A DNA stretch of 64,000 nt from Heracleum sosnowskyi (taxonomy: Eukaryota; Streptophyta; Magnoliopsida; Apiales; Apiaceae): assembly GCA_030848705.1 (NCBI GenBank), contig CM061245.1, positions 42,536,711-42,600,710 of the forward strand, read 5' to 3'. Below the pieces are notes generated by a model. The model had not been told where the DNA came from and searched no databases. It worked only from the letters and a program-made list of their open reading frames with translations. Shown here in pieces: positions 48,343-59,519 of the stretch. How positions within the stretch are numbered: the stretch's first letter is position 1; every line of letters starts with the position of its first letter. Position numbers and translations under genes: made by a program.

Positions 48343-48488
48343 TACTTGATTGACGCACAAATCAGATCCGGTGAATGAGACCAAAATCAAACGTAGCGTG
48401 AAAATTCGAAGCAAATTTTTTAACTTTCAAATTTTTTCATTTAATTGGAATTTCTTGAATTTTAAACAATTTGAAATTTTCAGAAACT

Positions 48489-48916
48489 ATGAGTGCTCCA
48501 AAGACAACTGCTGGTATTAAAGTTCCCCCGTTTACTAGAGATGATTTCGGTTTGTGGAAGATGAAGATGCTGTTATTTATCAAGGCATCTAATCCGTTGT
48601 ATATTGGCATATTAGAGAACGGACCGTTTGTACCAATGAAACCAGTTAGTGAATCTACAGCTCCTGATGGCACCAGGATTCCTCAAGGCACTCAACCTAA
48701 GGATATCACTGAGTACACAGATTCTGACAAAGAACTGATTCGATTGGATACAGGTTTGATGTTGATATTGGCAGACTCTGCAGACAAGGAAATGAGCTAT
48801 CCGTTGATGAACTATACAAGCGGGAAACATATGTGGGATACCATCAATTTGATAATGGAAGGAACTGAAGACGTGCACGAAAACAGATTGGACATCCTGA
48901 CTTCTCAGTATGAGTC
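48489..48916 (+). pseudogene. Copia A gag, truncated after ~143 codons
   Basis: It starts MSAPKTTAGIKVPPF and follows gag B nearly residue for residue (differences include NGPF against NEPF and STAPDGTR against SITPDDSR). At 48916 it stops matching and LTR B begins. The rest of gag A would be on the far side of element B, outside the window. Confidence 0.9.
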
Positions 48917-50023
48917 TGTAAAGCATAATGTAACATAAGATGAAACAGAGATAACTACAACTCAACAAAGGACAAGACAGACAATAATATTAACAGAAGC
49001 ACAGGAATCCAGAATCAAAGAAGATAAGGTAAACTCAAAAAATCAAAATACGTTATGTATTCTTGAAGTCTGTAAACAGGTCACGGAAAGAAGTTCATGA
49101 AAATGTTCAAGCCTCAGTGACAACAAAATAAACAAGACTTTCAAGACGACAGAAGTATGTGAATGATTTAGGGTTAGTACCACGTGATTCCAGTGATTTA
49201 ATTTAAGCAACCAGAACGACAAGGGACTTATCAGAAGCATTGAATTCAAGACATAGAAGAAGAATTGATCAAGTGTTATTCATCTGTGAACCAGACCAGT
49301 TGCACTAGTTGACGACACTAAAAAGATCAAGTTGTTTTATCGTCTCAGAAAAAATTGATACAGTCTTAAACTGAAACACCCTGGAGCTCAAAAGCTTTTC
49401 TAAAAGATCAAGGACTAGAAAAGGATTCGATAGTTTTTCTATTTAGAAAACTATCGAATGAGATTTAAGAAAACCATTTGAAAACTAAAGTAATGTAATT
49501 TACTTTTTGATATTTTTTATTTAAAAACTATCGAATGGTAAATTCATTTATTCATTCGATAGTTTACAAATGTAAGAGCAGGTGAAAAGGTTACTTTGTT
49601 TGACAGGTTGATGAAAATTGGACGGCCAGGATTGCACCTTCAATTTTGGTTCGATAGTTTTCAAATCCAAGTCTACAATTACTATCAGAGAGAAGAAGTG
49701 TCTTCTTCAGTTAAGGCAAAATACAAAGAGACATTACTGAGAGAGAAGTTTGAGCCGGAGAAATTCAGAGAAATTATTAGTGCTCAGAATTTGATCATTG
49801 TATTGAATTTGTGTAACCTTAAACTCATTGAAGCTAATCTACGGATTAGAAATTGTAGCACCCCTCGAGGTTTATATTTATAAAAAGATATATTCCCCGA
49901 CTCTTGGTTTGATTTGGTGTGTTTGATTTTGTTATAGAACTGAATGATTAATCCGCGAATGAAATTGAATTATTTATGAGTATCGTATTCAACCCCCCCT
50001 TCTACGATACTTTGGACCTAACA
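48917..50023 (+). mobile_element. 5' LTR of Copia element B
   Basis: TGTAAAGCATAATG...GGACCTAACA, 1107 bases, aligned over its whole length with LTR A but with many substitutions and small indels. It begins inside the gag of element A. Its 3' partner is not in the window, because B's 3' part is interrupted by another Copia element at ~60694. Confidence 0.9.
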
Positions 50024-50025
50024 AT

Positions 50026-50037
50026 TGGTATCAGAGC
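50026..50037 (+). promoter_or_regulatory. primer-binding site, Copia B
   Basis: TGGTATCAGAGC, identical to the site in element A, two bases after LTR B. Confidence 0.92.
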
Positions 50038-50183
50038 TACTTGATTGACATACAAATCAGATCCGGTGAATGAGACCAAAATCAAACGTAGCGTGAAAAT
50101 TCGAAGCAAATTTTTTAACTTTCAAATTTTTTCATTTAATTGGAATTTCTTGAATTTTAAACAATTTGAAATTTTCAGAAACC

Positions 50184-52508
50184 ATGAGTGCTCCAAAGAC
50201 AACTGCTGGTATTAAAGTTCCCCCGTTTACTAGAGATGATTTCGGTTTGTGGAAGATGAAGATGCTGTTATTTATCAAGGCATCTAATCCGTTGTATATT
50301 GGCATATTAGAGAACGAACCGTTTGTACCAATGAAACCAGTTAGTGAATCTATAACTCCTGATGATAGCAGGATTCCTCAAGGCACCCAACCTAAGGATA
50401 TTACTGAGTATACAGATTCTGACAAAGAACTGATTCGATTGGACACAGGTTTGATGTTGATATTAGCAGACTCCGCAGACAAAGAAATGAGCTATCAGTT
50501 GATGAACTGCACAAGCGGGAAACATATGTGGGATACCATTAACTTGATAATGGAAGGAACTGAAGACGTGCAGGAAAACAGATTGGACATCCTGACTTCT
50601 CAGTACGAAGCTTTTAGGTCTCTTCCAGGAGAAAGTATAACTCAGGTCTTTGAGAAATATACTAAGCTTCTAAATGAATTGGCAATGAAAGGGAAGACCT
50701 ATCCACTGAGAGAAACCAACAAGAAGTTCATGATGACGCTGCCCCATCATGTAGAACACAAGTCATCATCCATAAGGGAAAGAATAGACTTCACAAAGAT
50801 GTCACTAGAGATGATCTATGGCAAGTTGAAGACTTATGAGATGGAACAGGAACAGAGAGTGATAATCTACGGACCAGGGACAGTGGACAACAAGCAAAAT
50901 GCACTTGTGAGATCAGCAACACTTGTAGTGGATGAACCAGCAACTTCTGATATTCAGGTTCAAACCCCTAGAGCTGGAAAGGAGGTGATTATAGAAGCTG
51001 AAATGGATTCTGTGAATCTGGGTGTTGATGAAAGTGATTACTACACCCTAGAAGAGCTTGAGCAGATGGAAGACAAAACCATGGCTTACTTAGCTGCAAA
51101 GTTTAGCCACATTCGTTTTAAGAGAAACCCTAAGTATAAGTTCAAGGGCTCAACCAACAGATTCCAGAAGAGCAAGTATTCACCAGGGACTGGCTTTAAG
51201 GGAGGCTACAAGACTGGCATGATTGATAGAAGCAAATCAAGATGCTACAACTGCAATGAGTTAGGGCATTTCGCCACTGAATGCCGGAAGCCTCGTCAAG
51301 CAAGAGACAAGAAAGATGTCTATGAGAAGAAGGATTCTTATGATGAGTTGAAGAAAGAGAATGCCAAGATTAAACAGCAACTGGAGGCATTCTCTGGAAA
51401 GCAGAAAGGGAAAGCTTATATAGCAGAGGGAAAACACTGGGATGATACTGATTCGGATGAAGAGGAAGAGTATGTAAATGTTGCCCTAATGGCTGACTCT
51501 TCAGAGGAATCACCGCAATTATCTCAGGTACCTATCTTAACAACAATTGACATGTCTAATTCTGAGTACAAGAAAACTGTGCAAGATCTTAGTGTAGAAT
51601 TGTTTAATGTACACACAAGCATGCTAGCATCAGAAATGGAAAATGCTAAACTAGTTCTTAAGATTAAAAATCTAGAATCTAAGAATGAAGAACTAGAGCT
51701 TGTAGCTGTCACATTAGAAGATCTTAAGCAAAAGAATGTGTACTTAGAAAACAAGGTCAAGTGTAATGATGAGATAGAGACTATCCTCAGGAAGCAGATT
51801 TCAGAGTTAGATTTGAAACTGAATGCTTTTAAGAATTCCGCCCTAATTGCTAAGGAGATCATTGATACTCAGGCCATAGGGAATAAAACTGCTATAGGAT
51901 TTGACTATAACAAGAAAGCTGGTAAGAAGATAGTGGAATTCCCCATGACACCTTCAGTTGTCAAAAGGAATACTCCACATGTTCTTAAGAATGTTGATTG
52001 TCCAGTTTTTGTTAAGAATTTTCCACCACTCTTCCATGAGGATGATCTTTTCATAAGACAAGAATTGCTTGAGGAGGATTTGTTGAAGGTTAAAGAGGTA
52101 AAGACTAAAAAGAACAGGAATGGGAAAAATAATGTTGTTAATCTGGAAATTGTTCCATATTCTCCCATTGCATCTAGGAAGTTGTGCACTATTTGTAATT
52201 CTGCTGGACACCTAACACATGCATGTAAAAAGGTTAAAGTAGAAACTGCTAATACTTTTGAAATGCATAACATGTCTGACATGCCTGATCTTCATGAACC
52301 CTGTGGAAAGAAAGAGTGTCTGCTATGTAAGTACAACATCATGCATGCTTATTTTAAGTTGATGAATGATAGTAGCAAAAGCACTGATAATGTTAAATCC
52401 ACAGATACTATGAATATCAAACAGGGTAAGACAAAATTGAATGTTACTCCTGTTAAAGTATCTAAACCTTCAGGACCCAAACAATTTTGGGTACCAAAGT
52501 CCGCTTAA
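50184..52508 (+). CDS. Copia B Gag, long form, intact ORF
   Basis: Gag forms the virus-like particle and binds the element RNA. This ORF is open for 774 codons, which is long for Copia Gag and suits the Sirevirus type. The N-terminal part (UBN2/DUF4219-like) has DDFGLWKMKM and the ...LTSQYEAFRSLPGESI region. A CCHC zinc knuckle CYNCNELGHFATEC lies at residue ~353. A glutamate-rich, coiled-coil-like middle (~450-560) follows. A second knuckle, CTICNSAGHLTHAC, is at ~668. The C-terminus is FWVPKSA. The ATG at 50184 is used because it matches the start of gag A. Pol lies in another frame 11 bases beyond the stop. It is the best preserved coding region of the nest. Confidence 0.9.
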   Translation: MSAPKTTAGIKVPPFTRDDFGLWKMKMLLFIKASNPLYIGILENEPFVPMKPVSESITPDDSRIPQGTQPKDITEYTDSDKELIRLDTGLMLILADSADKEMSYQLMNCTSGKHMWDTINLIMEGTEDVQENRLDILTSQYEAFRSLPGESITQVFEKYTKLLNELAMKGKTYPLRETNKKFMMTLPHHVEHKSSSIRERIDFTKMSLEMIYGKLKTYEMEQEQRVIIYGPGTVDNKQNALVRSATLVVDEPATSDIQVQTPRAGKEVIIEAEMDSVNLGVDESDYYTLEELEQMEDKTMAYLAAKFSHIRFKRNPKYKFKGSTNRFQKSKYSPGTGFKGGYKTGMIDRSKSRCYNCNELGHFATECRKPRQARDKKDVYEKKDSYDELKKENAKIKQQLEAFSGKQKGKAYIAEGKHWDDTDSDEEEEYVNVALMADSSEESPQLSQVPILTTIDMSNSEYKKTVQDLSVELFNVHTSMLASEMENAKLVLKIKNLESKNEELELVAVTLEDLKQKNVYLENKVKCNDEIETILRKQISELDLKLNAFKNSALIAKEIIDTQAIGNKTAIGFDYNKKAGKKIVEFPMTPSVVKRNTPHVLKNVDCPVFVKNFPPLFHEDDLFIRQELLEEDLLKVKEVKTKKNRNGKNNVVNLEIVPYSPIASRKLCTICNSAGHLTHACKKVKVETANTFEMHNMSDMPDLHEPCGKKECLLCKYNIMHAYFKLMNDSSKSTDNVKSTDTMNIKQGKTKLNVTPVKVSKPSGPKQFWVPKSA

Positions 52509-52519
52509 TCAATCTGTGA

Positions 52520-52924
52520 TTGCAGGGTAAGGTTAAAAGCTCAAAGGTTGTGTGGATTCTGGATAGTGGCTGTTCTAGACACATGACAGGTGAAGAGTCC
52601 CTGCTTACAGAGGTGGTTAAGAAGACCGGCCCGATTGTAACCTTTGGAGATGACAACAAAGGATTCACTACGGGATATGGTAAATTGAAAATTGGGAATG
52701 TCATCATTGAGAACATCTCTCTTGTTGAAGGATTAAAGCACAATCTTCTAAGTATCAGTCAATTCTGTGATAAAGGCTACAATGTAGATTTCAGAAAAGA
52801 CAAGTGCTTGATCACAAACAGGAAGGATGAGAAGCTTGCTCTACTGGGAGTAAGAAAAGGAAATTTGTTTATAGCTGACTTGAATTCTACCAGTGAAGGA
52901 GATGTTACTTGTTTCTACAGTAAG
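52520..52924 (+). pseudogene. Copia B pol, first part (protease), cut by solo LTR
   Basis: An aspartic protease opens this part: WILDSGCSRHMTG at ~52553, later HNLLSISQFCDKGYNVDF. The frame opens at a TGATTGCAGG motif just after the gag stop, with no ATG, so expression would need frameshift, splicing or reinitiation. Coding similarity stops exactly at 52924, where a 3,300-base LTR has inserted. The reading frame resumes at 56230; removing 3,305 bases (element plus one GTAAG) keeps the frame. Confidence 0.9.
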
Positions 52925-55900
52925 TGTGACGCCCTCCAAACCCGGGGTACATATTTGAGGAGTCACCCGACCAATGGAACACTATTTAACACATGCATAA
53001 TATATAAAGACACAAATACCCCTTAACCAAGATCGCATCCAGATTATGGCAATGAACACAAGCTACTACAATCTTTTATTAATACAATACCAGTTTTATC
53101 AGAGTTATTACATCACAACTTAGGTTCAAATCTAGACATCTAATCTAGAAAAGCAAAACAAACAACTACCCTGCCAGTGACAATGACTCGAGGGGCTCTC
53201 CTGGCTGCTGGTGAACTATCAGTCACGCTATGCCGACTCATACACTCGCTTCACTGGAATAGGGTTAGAAAACAACAAGCAAGAGTGAGCCAAATTGCTC
53301 AGCAAACATCATATGAATCATTTCTATCACAATTGTAAGGATATGAATTTATGATATCAGAATCAACAATATTTAGCTAACACATGCTTTGTATCAATAA
53401 CAATTGAAGAAAAAGAATTAGAATTTGGCTTATACATTTTATTCAAATCAAAGGTTGTGCTGCTGGACAGCCACGCATCAACCCCGGACTAGCTCACGGC
53501 ATAGTCCTCTACTGGATCCTAGGCCAACCTGGGCCTTAAGTTATTCCGACCATAAATATGGCCCGACCAATTACTGGTCCATTTTAAAAACATGCCAAAT
53601 CTATCATAGGGTCTAAACAATAACATGCTCAATAAGATAAACTCAATGTATAATAATTGCAAAAGAGCTTCAACTGCTCAGTATCAAATGAAGATCGAGA
53701 AATAATCATGGAATAATTTCAATGGTACAGTGTACTCATTCAATAAGGAAATCAATATTGGTAATCGATAATCAATGACCGTAATCAATAGTCAACGATG
53801 GAAGTCAAATGATCAATGGTTGTCAATAATAATCAAAGGATGATAATCAATAATAAATGGTGGTAAACAATAATCAAGTGAATTGGAAATAAGGGTTTCC
53901 GATGCAGATCAAATCAAAGAATCAAGGATCTCTAAGGAAATGGAATCAGTTGTCCAAATGCGGTTAAAAGATTGATAATTTGAATTGTTCTGGGGATAAC
54001 GGTATTCAAGTAATCAAGACAATAATAATTTTTATCACAAGTAAAGGCACAGATACTTGCCTGGTCTAAGCTGCTGTCGGATCGACTCTGCTCACTCTAC
54101 CTTTCCCTTTCCCTTACTCTGGGAACTCGATTCTATAATTAAACAACTCATCACAATAAGTCTAACTATTTTCGTTCTACTCTCGACACTTATTCAATCA
54201 ATAATCACATTTAAACAAGTAACCGGTTACGTATCGGACGTCCGGTATGATTTACGATATTTAAAACTCAGATATTTGCCCTAGTACAGGCACATACAGA
54301 CTATAAAACACAACACACAATTAATATGAACCATATAGCACTTATAAACATTTTTAAAACATCATACGAAACTTATTTGAATTTTAAATAAGTCACAATT
54401 AATTTTTAAATTAAAACTCGGATTTTTAAATCCAATATAAACATTTAAATGCAAATAAATCAATTAATAACATTAATTGACACTCTTTAAATACTCAAAC
54501 TATTTTTAAATAAATAAATAGGCTTGGAAATAATTAAACTGAATTTTTAATTAATTAAATCTAATTAATAATTAATTTTTAAGAATTAATTGATTAAAAG
54601 AAATAACCAATTAATTAATAAATTAATTATTAATTAAAAATAATTAAAATAATTAAGTTTAATCAATTTTCGGATTTAAAATAATAAATATAATTTTCCA
54701 GAATGTTTCTGACATTAAAATATATTTTTAAAATAAAAATATGAATTTTTAAAGTTTTTAAACTATTTTCGAATTAAATTTAAAAATAAAATCCAAAAAC
54801 AGTTTTCAGAAGTTGAATTAGGGTTTTGAAGATTGAAACCGGGTCAAACTTCGGGTAAACGGGTCAGGAAGAACGAATCCGGGTCGCCAAGAACAACCCA
54901 CCGGATTCTGGGTTTTCCAGAATCCGGCCGGTGTCCGGCGACCAGAATCTTTCATTCCCTATCAAACACAAACAATTTCATAGGGCTTTTGTTCTCTTTT
55001 TCAAGACAAACATAACCCACACACAAACACATACGTACGATGCCAGAATCGAGCCCAGAATCCGGTCAAAGAAACCGTCGGCAACAACTCCGGCCAGAAA
55101 CCCGATCTACTCATTCCGTACATGAAACTCGACATTTAAAATGTTAAAATGAAGATTATAACTCACACAATCAAAGCCCCATATCAAAATCAATGTCAGA
55201 TCAATATCAAGAACAGACTATTCAAAAGAAGAATTCGGGTCAAAACCCGAAAATCAAACCCGTAAAAATTGAACTTAAACACGAAGTTAAATCATGGATT
55301 CTTGCTAATTAGAACCCTAGGAACATGTCAGAAGCAACCAATTGAACGAAGAATCAACAGGATGAAAATCCCCAAATTAATCAAGAACCCTAATTTAATT
55401 CGAATATTTAAAAATTCATAATAAATTGAAAAATTACCAGATGATGATGAGGTTGGAAGATTCTGAAACTAGAGATCAAGAGCTTTGATTTGAGTACAAG
55501 AACTTCAGATTTGGAATTCAATAACACCTTGAACGAATGGTTTGATTCTTCAAGAACACAAAGAACACGGTTCAGGGATTTTTATTATTTCGAGAATTAG
55601 GGCTGCAGATTATGATAGGTTTAAGGTTCGATTCGTCTTTTTATATTTTTGGAAAAATAATACCCCAAACAACATTTTTGGATCGATATAGATCCACTGG
55701 TTCATTTAAAAACCCTAATTAGGTTAAAAACACGTTTTACGAGGAATAATCAGTTAAAAAGGTTGATGATCATCCAATTGATATATATATCATTATATAA
55801 CTAATGCTCAAGAATAATGGGGCTATAACAAATGTAATATTGATATAAAACGATATATCCGTCCCCTTAAGCAATTAGGGTTCAGAACAATTTTTCCCTT

Positions 55901-56224
55901 TTTGAACAAAACGAATTATTCTTGCAGAATCAAATAGGTAGGAATTAAATGATACGAATATCTCTCCCGATAATGATTCGAATACGAAAGACGAAGAGAT
56001 AATAATTAATGTACGAAATTCCAACGGGACCCTTGAATTATCAAAACGGGGCTCAGATTTGAAGAAAATTCCAAATGATGAAATATTTGAAAGGGGCTTT
56101 CGACTCACCATTTAGCACATAATCACACAATAATTATCACTTAACAATATCCCAATACTCCACAATAAATATTTTTATATCAAATATATCATTTATTCAA
56201 ATAATAAAATTCACGGATATTACA
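52925..56224. mobile_element. solo LTR, 3,300 bp, TGTGACGCC family
   Basis: It begins TGTGACGCCCTCCAAACC and ends ACGGATATTACA (TG...CA), flanked by the 5-base duplication GTAAG at 52920-52924 and 56225-56229. It has no protein-coding region, primer-binding site or internal domain, so it is most simply a solo LTR of a large-LTR element (Ty3/Gypsy LTRs of the Tekay/Del type reach this size). The minus strand reads TGTAATATCC...GGCGTCACA, a common plant LTR form, so transcription is probably leftward. A GC-rich block (54833-55100, CCGGGTC, CCGGCCGGTGTCCGGCG) may be its leader. Small ORFs inside it are not credible. Confidence 0.85.
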
Positions 56225-59073
56225 GTAAGGCTTCTTCTGAACAAATTTGGCTATGGCACAAGAAGCTCTCACACTTGAACTTCAAAACTATGAACTCTTT
56301 GGTAAAGAGAGAGTTAGTGAGAGGGTTGCCCCTGATGGAATTCAATCAGGAGGGACTATGTGAAGCATGTGAAAAAGGGAAGTCTAAGAAAGCATCACAT
56401 AGAATAAAAGAAATGACAAGCATTGCTGAACTATTACAACTGATTCATATGGATTTATTTGGTCCAGTCAATGTTATGTCACTTTCAAGAAAAAGATATG
56501 CATTGGTGATGGTGGATGACTATTCCAAGTACACGTGGGTGTTGTTCTTACAGTCAAAGGATGAAGCAACACAACTAATCATTGATCACATCAAGAAGAT
56601 AGAAGTGGAAGCTAAGCTACCTGTGCGGACAATCAGATCAGACAATGGAACTGAATTCAAGAATGCAGTTCTTAATGATTTCTGCTCAGAGAAAGGAATA
56701 TCAAGACAGTATTCCGCACCAAGAACTCCTCAACAGAATGGAGTAGTGGAAAGGAAGAACAGGACCTTGGTTGAAGCAGCAAGGACCATGTTGAATGAAT
56801 CAAAACTTCCCACTTACTTTTGGGCTGAAGCAGTGAATACAACTTGCTACACTCAGAATCGAACCCTGATCAACAAAGATCATGAAAAGACTCCGTATGA
56901 GTTAATGGCCAACAAGAAGCCAACACTGAAGTACTTTCATGTGTTTGGTGCAAAGTGCTTTGTACTTAAAGATGGAGAACATCTTGGCAAGTTTGATGCC
57001 AAAGCAGATGAAGGCATTTTTCTGGGCTATTCTCTGGAATCTAAGGCTTTCAGGGTATATGTGATTGAAGATAAGAAGGTGTTGGAAAGCTTTAATGTAA
57101 CATTTGACGACACCAAAAAACCAGGCTTGCAAACAAGAGAGAACTCTGAATCCTTGGTATTTGAAAATATATCAGGAGATCTCTCTGACAATGAAGAAGA
57201 ACCTGAAGTTGTTACAGTTATTAATAATAATGATAATGATAATGATTCTGGACCAAGTGGTGATAGTGGTGGACATACTCAAACTACTACTGGATCCACT
57301 AGTCAAACAACAGGGTCAACAGATCATACCGTCAACAACTCAGGGGGAGCAGGAGAAGGATCAACTAGTCACACTCCACAACATCTAGAACAAGGAGAAT
57401 CATCAAGATCGCATATGCTAAGACAAAGGGTATGGAATAGAGATCATCCCTTTCACTTGATCATTGGTGATCCGGACACAGGAGTGAGAACTAGGACAAC
57501 ATCACAAAATGAATGTCACTATTCTGGGTTTCTTTCAGAAACAGAACCTAAGAAAGTTGAAGATGCTCTAGATGATCCAGATTGGGTGATTGCTATGCAA
57601 GAGGAACTCAATCAGTTTGAAAGGCAGAAAGTTTGGAAGCTGGTACCCAGGCCTAAGGGAAAATCTGTTATTGGAACAAGATGGGTATTCAGAAATAAAT
57701 TGGACGAAGATGGCATTGTAACGAGAAACAAAGCCAGACTGCTTACTAAAGGTTACTCTCAAGAAGAGGGTATTGATTATGATGAAACCTATGCACCAGT
57801 AGCAAGACTTGAGGCCATCAGAATGTTTCTGGAATTCGCAGCACATTCCAATTACAAGGTATATCAAATGTATGTGAAGAGTGCTTTTCTGAACGGGGAG
57901 TTAGAAGAAGAAGTGTATGTGGAACAACCTCCAGGTTTTGAGGATTCAAAACTGGCAGACTTTGTGTACTTTCTATTCAAAGCTCTCTATGGACTCAAAC
58001 AAGCTCCAAGGACATGGTATGACACTCTCTCTGAATTCTTACTTGAAAATGATTTTACAAGAGGTGTTGTAGATAAAACTCTCTTTTACAAATAACACAA
58101 AAATGATTTGATATTGGTGCAAGTATATGTTGATGACATAATATTTGGTTCTACTAATGATGATCTATGCAAGAGATTTGCTAAGTTAATGCAGAGTCGG
58201 TATGAAATGAGTATGATGGGTGAATTGTCATTCTTTCTTGGACTGCAAGTGTTTCAAAGGTAAGATGGTATATTCATTTGTCAGTCCAAGTACATCAAAG
58301 ATCTTCTTAAGAAGTATCAAATGGAAGACTCATCTACAACAAAGACTCCTATGCCAACTGCCACTAAGCTTGATAAGGATGAAACTGGTAAGAAGGTTGA
58401 TATCACAGGCTATATAGGTATGATAGGCTCATTACTTTATCTCACTGCAAGTAGACCAAATATAATGTTTGCAACATGCTTGTGTTCTAGGTTTCAGTTT
58501 GATCCTAAAGAATCTCATCTAATAGCTGTTAAGCGAATATTTAGATATCTTAAGGGGACCCCAAATCTTGGAATTTGGTACCCTAAAGATACATGATTTG
58601 ATCTTATTGGATACACAGACTCTGATTTTGCAGGTTGTAAGATTGATCGGAAGAGTACTTCATGAAGCTGTCAGTTTCTTGGAAGAAGGTTAGTTTCCTG
58701 GTATAGCAAGAAGCAGCATTCAGTGTCCACATCAACAGATGAGGCTGAATACATTGCTGCTGGTAGTTGCTGTGCTCAGATCTTGTGGATGAGAAACCAA
58801 CTCCGTGACTATGGGCTTTTATTGACAAAGATTCCAATATTTTGCGACAACACAAGTGCCATAACAATCTCTAAAAACCCAGTGCAACACTCGAGGACGA
58901 AGCACATCGACATCAGGTATCATTTTATCCGAGAGCATGTCATGAATGGAACTGTGGAGTTACACTTTGTAACCACCGAGGAACAAATTGCAGACATCTT
59001 TACTAAACCGCTTGATGAATCCACTTTTTCAAAGCTGGTTGGTGAACTTGGGATGTTAAATCTTTCTAATTGA
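56225..59073 (+). pseudogene. Copia B pol, second part: integrase, RT, RNase H
   Basis: One frame carries all remaining Copia pol domains. Integrase: zinc-binding HKKLSHLNF...CEACEKGK, then the core with HMDLFGPV, IRSDNGTEF and PQQNGVVERKNR. RT: VIGTRWVFRNK, SAFLNGELEEEVYVEQPPGF, YGLKQAPRTWYD and YVDDIIFGST. RNase H: YTDSDFAGC, STDEAEYIAA and ADIFTKPL. In-frame stops at 58093 (TAA), 58261 (TAA), 58594 (TGA) and 58663 (TGA) break it, and the first catalytic RT aspartate (family MDVK) is tyrosine here (TAT at 57871-57873). There are no frameshifts. A Ser/Thr/Gly-rich linker separates integrase from RT (~57180-57440). Confidence 0.93.
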
Positions 59074-59519
59074 TTTTGATTAGAAGTCAGTAACTGCAGA
59101 TAGTCCTAGTGAATACATGAGTTTAAGAATTTCCATATCCTTAGGACTCGTGAATTTATTTTCTAGAGCAATTCTCGTAGTTAGGATTATTGTACTAATT
59201 TAATGTCATAATTATGGATGATATATCTTCTGGCATTTAATTGGTTATTAATCCTAAAAATTATTTAGATGCTAATATTTGTTCTAAATATTTAAGCATC
59301 TATTTAATTTGAATTAATTTGCTTTGTTTTTAACATTGTAGATTAATGCAGCATAATTTATTGGATTTTAATTGGTTAATATCATTCAATGATATTTAGT
59401 CGATTTTATTCTAAGAAAATTGTGAATTTTCTGTTAACAATTGATTTTGGTAAATTTGAAAAGATTTATTCAAAGTAAAACTTGACAGAAAATCAAAAAG
59501 TCTGATTTTTAGAACATGA
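59074..59519. other. Copia B 3' noncoding region, first part
   Basis: AT-rich sequence after the pol stop; no ORF of note. It belongs to the internal region of element B, before the CGATAGTTTTT array. Confidence 0.6.
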
